DNA from: Saccharicrinis sp041584155
GTDB taxonomy: Bacteria; Bacteroidota; Bacteroidia; Bacteroidales; Marinilabiliaceae
DNA length: 7,367 nucleotides
Reading direction: 5' to 3'
Assembly: GCA_041584155.1 (NCBI GenBank)
Contig: JBFHEL010000209.1
Location: forward strand, 1-7,367
Shown one piece after another: positions 6,417 to 7,367 of this stretch. The translations under genes and the position numbers were made by a program. The notes beneath the pieces were generated by a model. It ran no database searches, was not told the origin of the DNA, and saw only the letters and a program-made list of their open reading frames with translations. Position 1 is the first letter of the stretch. Each line of letters begins with the position of its first letter.

Positions 6417-7149
6417 CATAATACTTCTTACATTTATTATTAATGTAAACGCTCAACAGAATGGACAGGAAGGCTCTAACTCTCAACAAGGCCAACAAGG
6501 TCCGAATCAGGAAGAACCTAAACAAAAGAAAAAGGAGAAGTTACCTTATCCGAATAAAAAAAGAGGTACTTCGTTGGGGATAGATGTAAGTAGGTTTTTA
6601 TTACCTTTTTTTGATGAGGATTGTGTTGCCTTTGAAGCTACTATAAAAACCAATTTCAAAAAACGGGCCTTTTTGGTGGGAGCTTTGGGCTTTGAAAATA
6701 TTTCATTCGACGATAAATCTTATGAATACAAATCGAGTGGGATATATATACGTGGAGGAATAGATTACGATGTATTTATAGTTGATGAGGAGCGTAATAA
6801 TGACAATATTTTATTTGGTTTTAGATATGGTATGGCTATTCAACAACAGCAATCAGATAGTTATACTATAAGTGATGATTATTGGGGAGATTACAGTTCT
6901 TCCATATCGCCCTATACCGTAAATACACATTGGATAGAATTGGTCTCAGGACTAAGAACAGAGATATGGAATAATTTATATATGAGTGCTTATGCCAGCT
7001 TAAAAATCAAAGTAGCAAGCATCAATTCTACCGTTATGGAGCCTTATCGTATTCCTGGTTTTGGAAAAGGTACCAACACTGCAAGTCTGGGATTCACCTA
7101 TATAGTGGAATACCAGATTCCCTGGGGTAATAAAAAGAATCAGAAATAA
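6394..7149 (+). CDS. DUF6048-like predicted outer-membrane barrel protein
   Basis: This 251-residue protein begins MLRYIFTSIILLTFIINVNA, a signal peptide likely cleaved after A20. Residues 21-49 form a low-complexity linker rich in Q, G, N, E and K. The remainder alternates strands and turns as in a small beta-barrel: GTSLGIDVSRFLLPFF (58-73), FLVGALGFENISFDD (93-107), GIYIRGGIDYDVFI (116-129), ILFGFRYGMAIQ (139-150), THWIELVSGLRTEIWNNLYM (178-197), and a last strand, SLGFTYIVEYQIPW (231-244), ending in an aromatic residue. This pattern resembles DUF6048, a Bacteroidota family of unknown function found next to DUF6452. Outer-membrane location is inferred. It overlaps the lipoprotein gene by 23 nt in another frame, so the two are almost certainly one transcript. 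The ATG at 6394 is required for the signal peptide. The gene ends at a hairpin that includes its stop codon. Confidence 0.82.
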   Translation: MLRYIFTSIILLTFIINVNAQQNGQEGSNSQQGQQGPNQEEPKQKKKEKLPYPNKKRGTSLGIDVSRFLLPFFDEDCVAFEATIKTNFKKRAFLVGALGFENISFDDKSYEYKSSGIYIRGGIDYDVFIVDEERNNDNILFGFRYGMAIQQQQSDSYTISDDYWGDYSSSISPYTVNTHWIELVSGLRTEIWNNLYMSAYASLKIKVASINSTVMEPYRIPGFGKGTNTASLGFTYIVEYQIPWGNKKNQK

Positions 7150-7176
7150 CACCAATCGTTTAATACCTTGGTGTTA
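7147..7176 (+). terminator. Hairpin after the DUF6048-like gene, possible terminator
   Basis: TAACACCAA (7147-7155) pairs perfectly with TTGGTGTTA (7168-7176), a 9-bp stem with a 12-nt loop whose left arm starts with the gene's stop codon. No T-run follows on the + strand. Read on the minus strand, the sequence after the stem is moderately T-rich, so it might also serve the convergent minus-strand gene at the right edge. The hairpin is clear, but its role as terminator is tentative. Confidence 0.45.
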
Positions 7177-7269
7177 AGCTTGCCTATTCCTTAAAAGTAT
7201 GTATTCATCTTCATCATTTAATGTGGTAATAAGAATATAACACCTCATGAGTATGCTAATAAGGATTTA

Positions 7270-7367
7270 TCAAAGCCACTTATCCATTAGTTGAGCCAGA
7301 TCATCCAGCTTTACAGGTTTTCCAATATAATCATTCATACCTGCTTCTATACAAACCTCCCTATCCC
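7270..7367 (-). CDS. Receiver-domain protein, C-terminal fragment (5' end outside window)
   Basis: On the minus strand an open frame enters from the right edge (first full codon at 7365) and stops with TGA at 7272-7270, giving 31 residues. It begins DREVCIEAGMNDYIGKPVKL and closes with QLMDKWL. This is the typical end of a CheY-like receiver domain: A-G-M-x-D-Y-x-x-K-P, with the conserved Lys at K16, then the last helix ending in WL. Receiver domains with this KPV(K)L ending usually sit at the C-terminus of hybrid histidine kinases, so that is the most likely parent, but a stand-alone regulator cannot be excluded. The 120 bp between its stop and the end of the DUF6048-like gene contain the hairpin at 7147-7176 and nothing else recognised. 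The two genes converge. Confidence 0.85.
   Translation of the reverse strand, partial: DREVCIEAGMNDYIGKPVKLDDLAQLMDKWL

Noticed and set aside
6189..6419. Minus-strand open frame opposite the DUF6452-like gene
   Set aside because: It is antisense to a well-supported lipoprotein gene and shows no domain or signal of its own.

Overview
The window looks like chromosomal DNA from an AT-rich member of the Bacteroidota. The signs are a Reg_prop/Y_Y_Y two-component sensor, a lipoprotein/barrel gene pair resembling DUF6452 and DUF6048 (families I know only from this phylum), a DUF4412-type secreted protein, start codons that mostly lack a Shine-Dalgarno sequence, and a TAnnTTTG-type -7 promoter box. 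No rRNA, tRNA, CRISPR array, insertion sequence or phage gene was seen. All family names come from reading the protein sequences by eye; no database search was run.

Layout, left to right. (1) Positions 1-269 hold the C-terminal end of an ankyrin-repeat protein on the + strand. (2) Positions 396-977 hold a secreted DUF4412-like protein, also +. (3) After a convergent gap of about 210 bp comes a minus-strand two-gene unit: a large periplasmic-propeller sensor histidine kinase (4959 down to 1876) followed by its NarL/LuxR-type response regulator (1820 down to 1191). (4) A divergent non-coding region of about 550 bp (4960-5511) separates this unit from (5) a small cytoplasmic emfourin-like protein (5512-5826), which ends in a short hairpin plus T-run. 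(6) Positions 5955-7149 hold two overlapping + genes, a DUF6452-like lipoprotein and a DUF6048-like predicted outer-membrane barrel, ending at another hairpin. (7) The right edge holds, on the minus strand, the last 31 residues of a receiver domain, probably the tail of a hybrid histidine kinase or response regulator.

How the genes work together. The sensor and regulator form a complete phosphorelay: periplasmic ligand sensing by about 14 propeller blades, a Y_Y_Y domain, one membrane helix, HisKA_3/HATPase_c, then transfer to Asp55 of a DNA-binding regulator. The lipoprotein/barrel pair is translationally coupled and probably acts together in the envelope. The emfourin-like protein is related to inhibitors of M4 protealysin-type peptidases, but no such peptidase lies in the window. 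I see no strong evidence for a wholly new multi-gene system. The most interesting leads are the orphan emfourin homologue, the overlapping lipoprotein/barrel pair, and the stand-alone propeller sensor with no target operon visible beside it.
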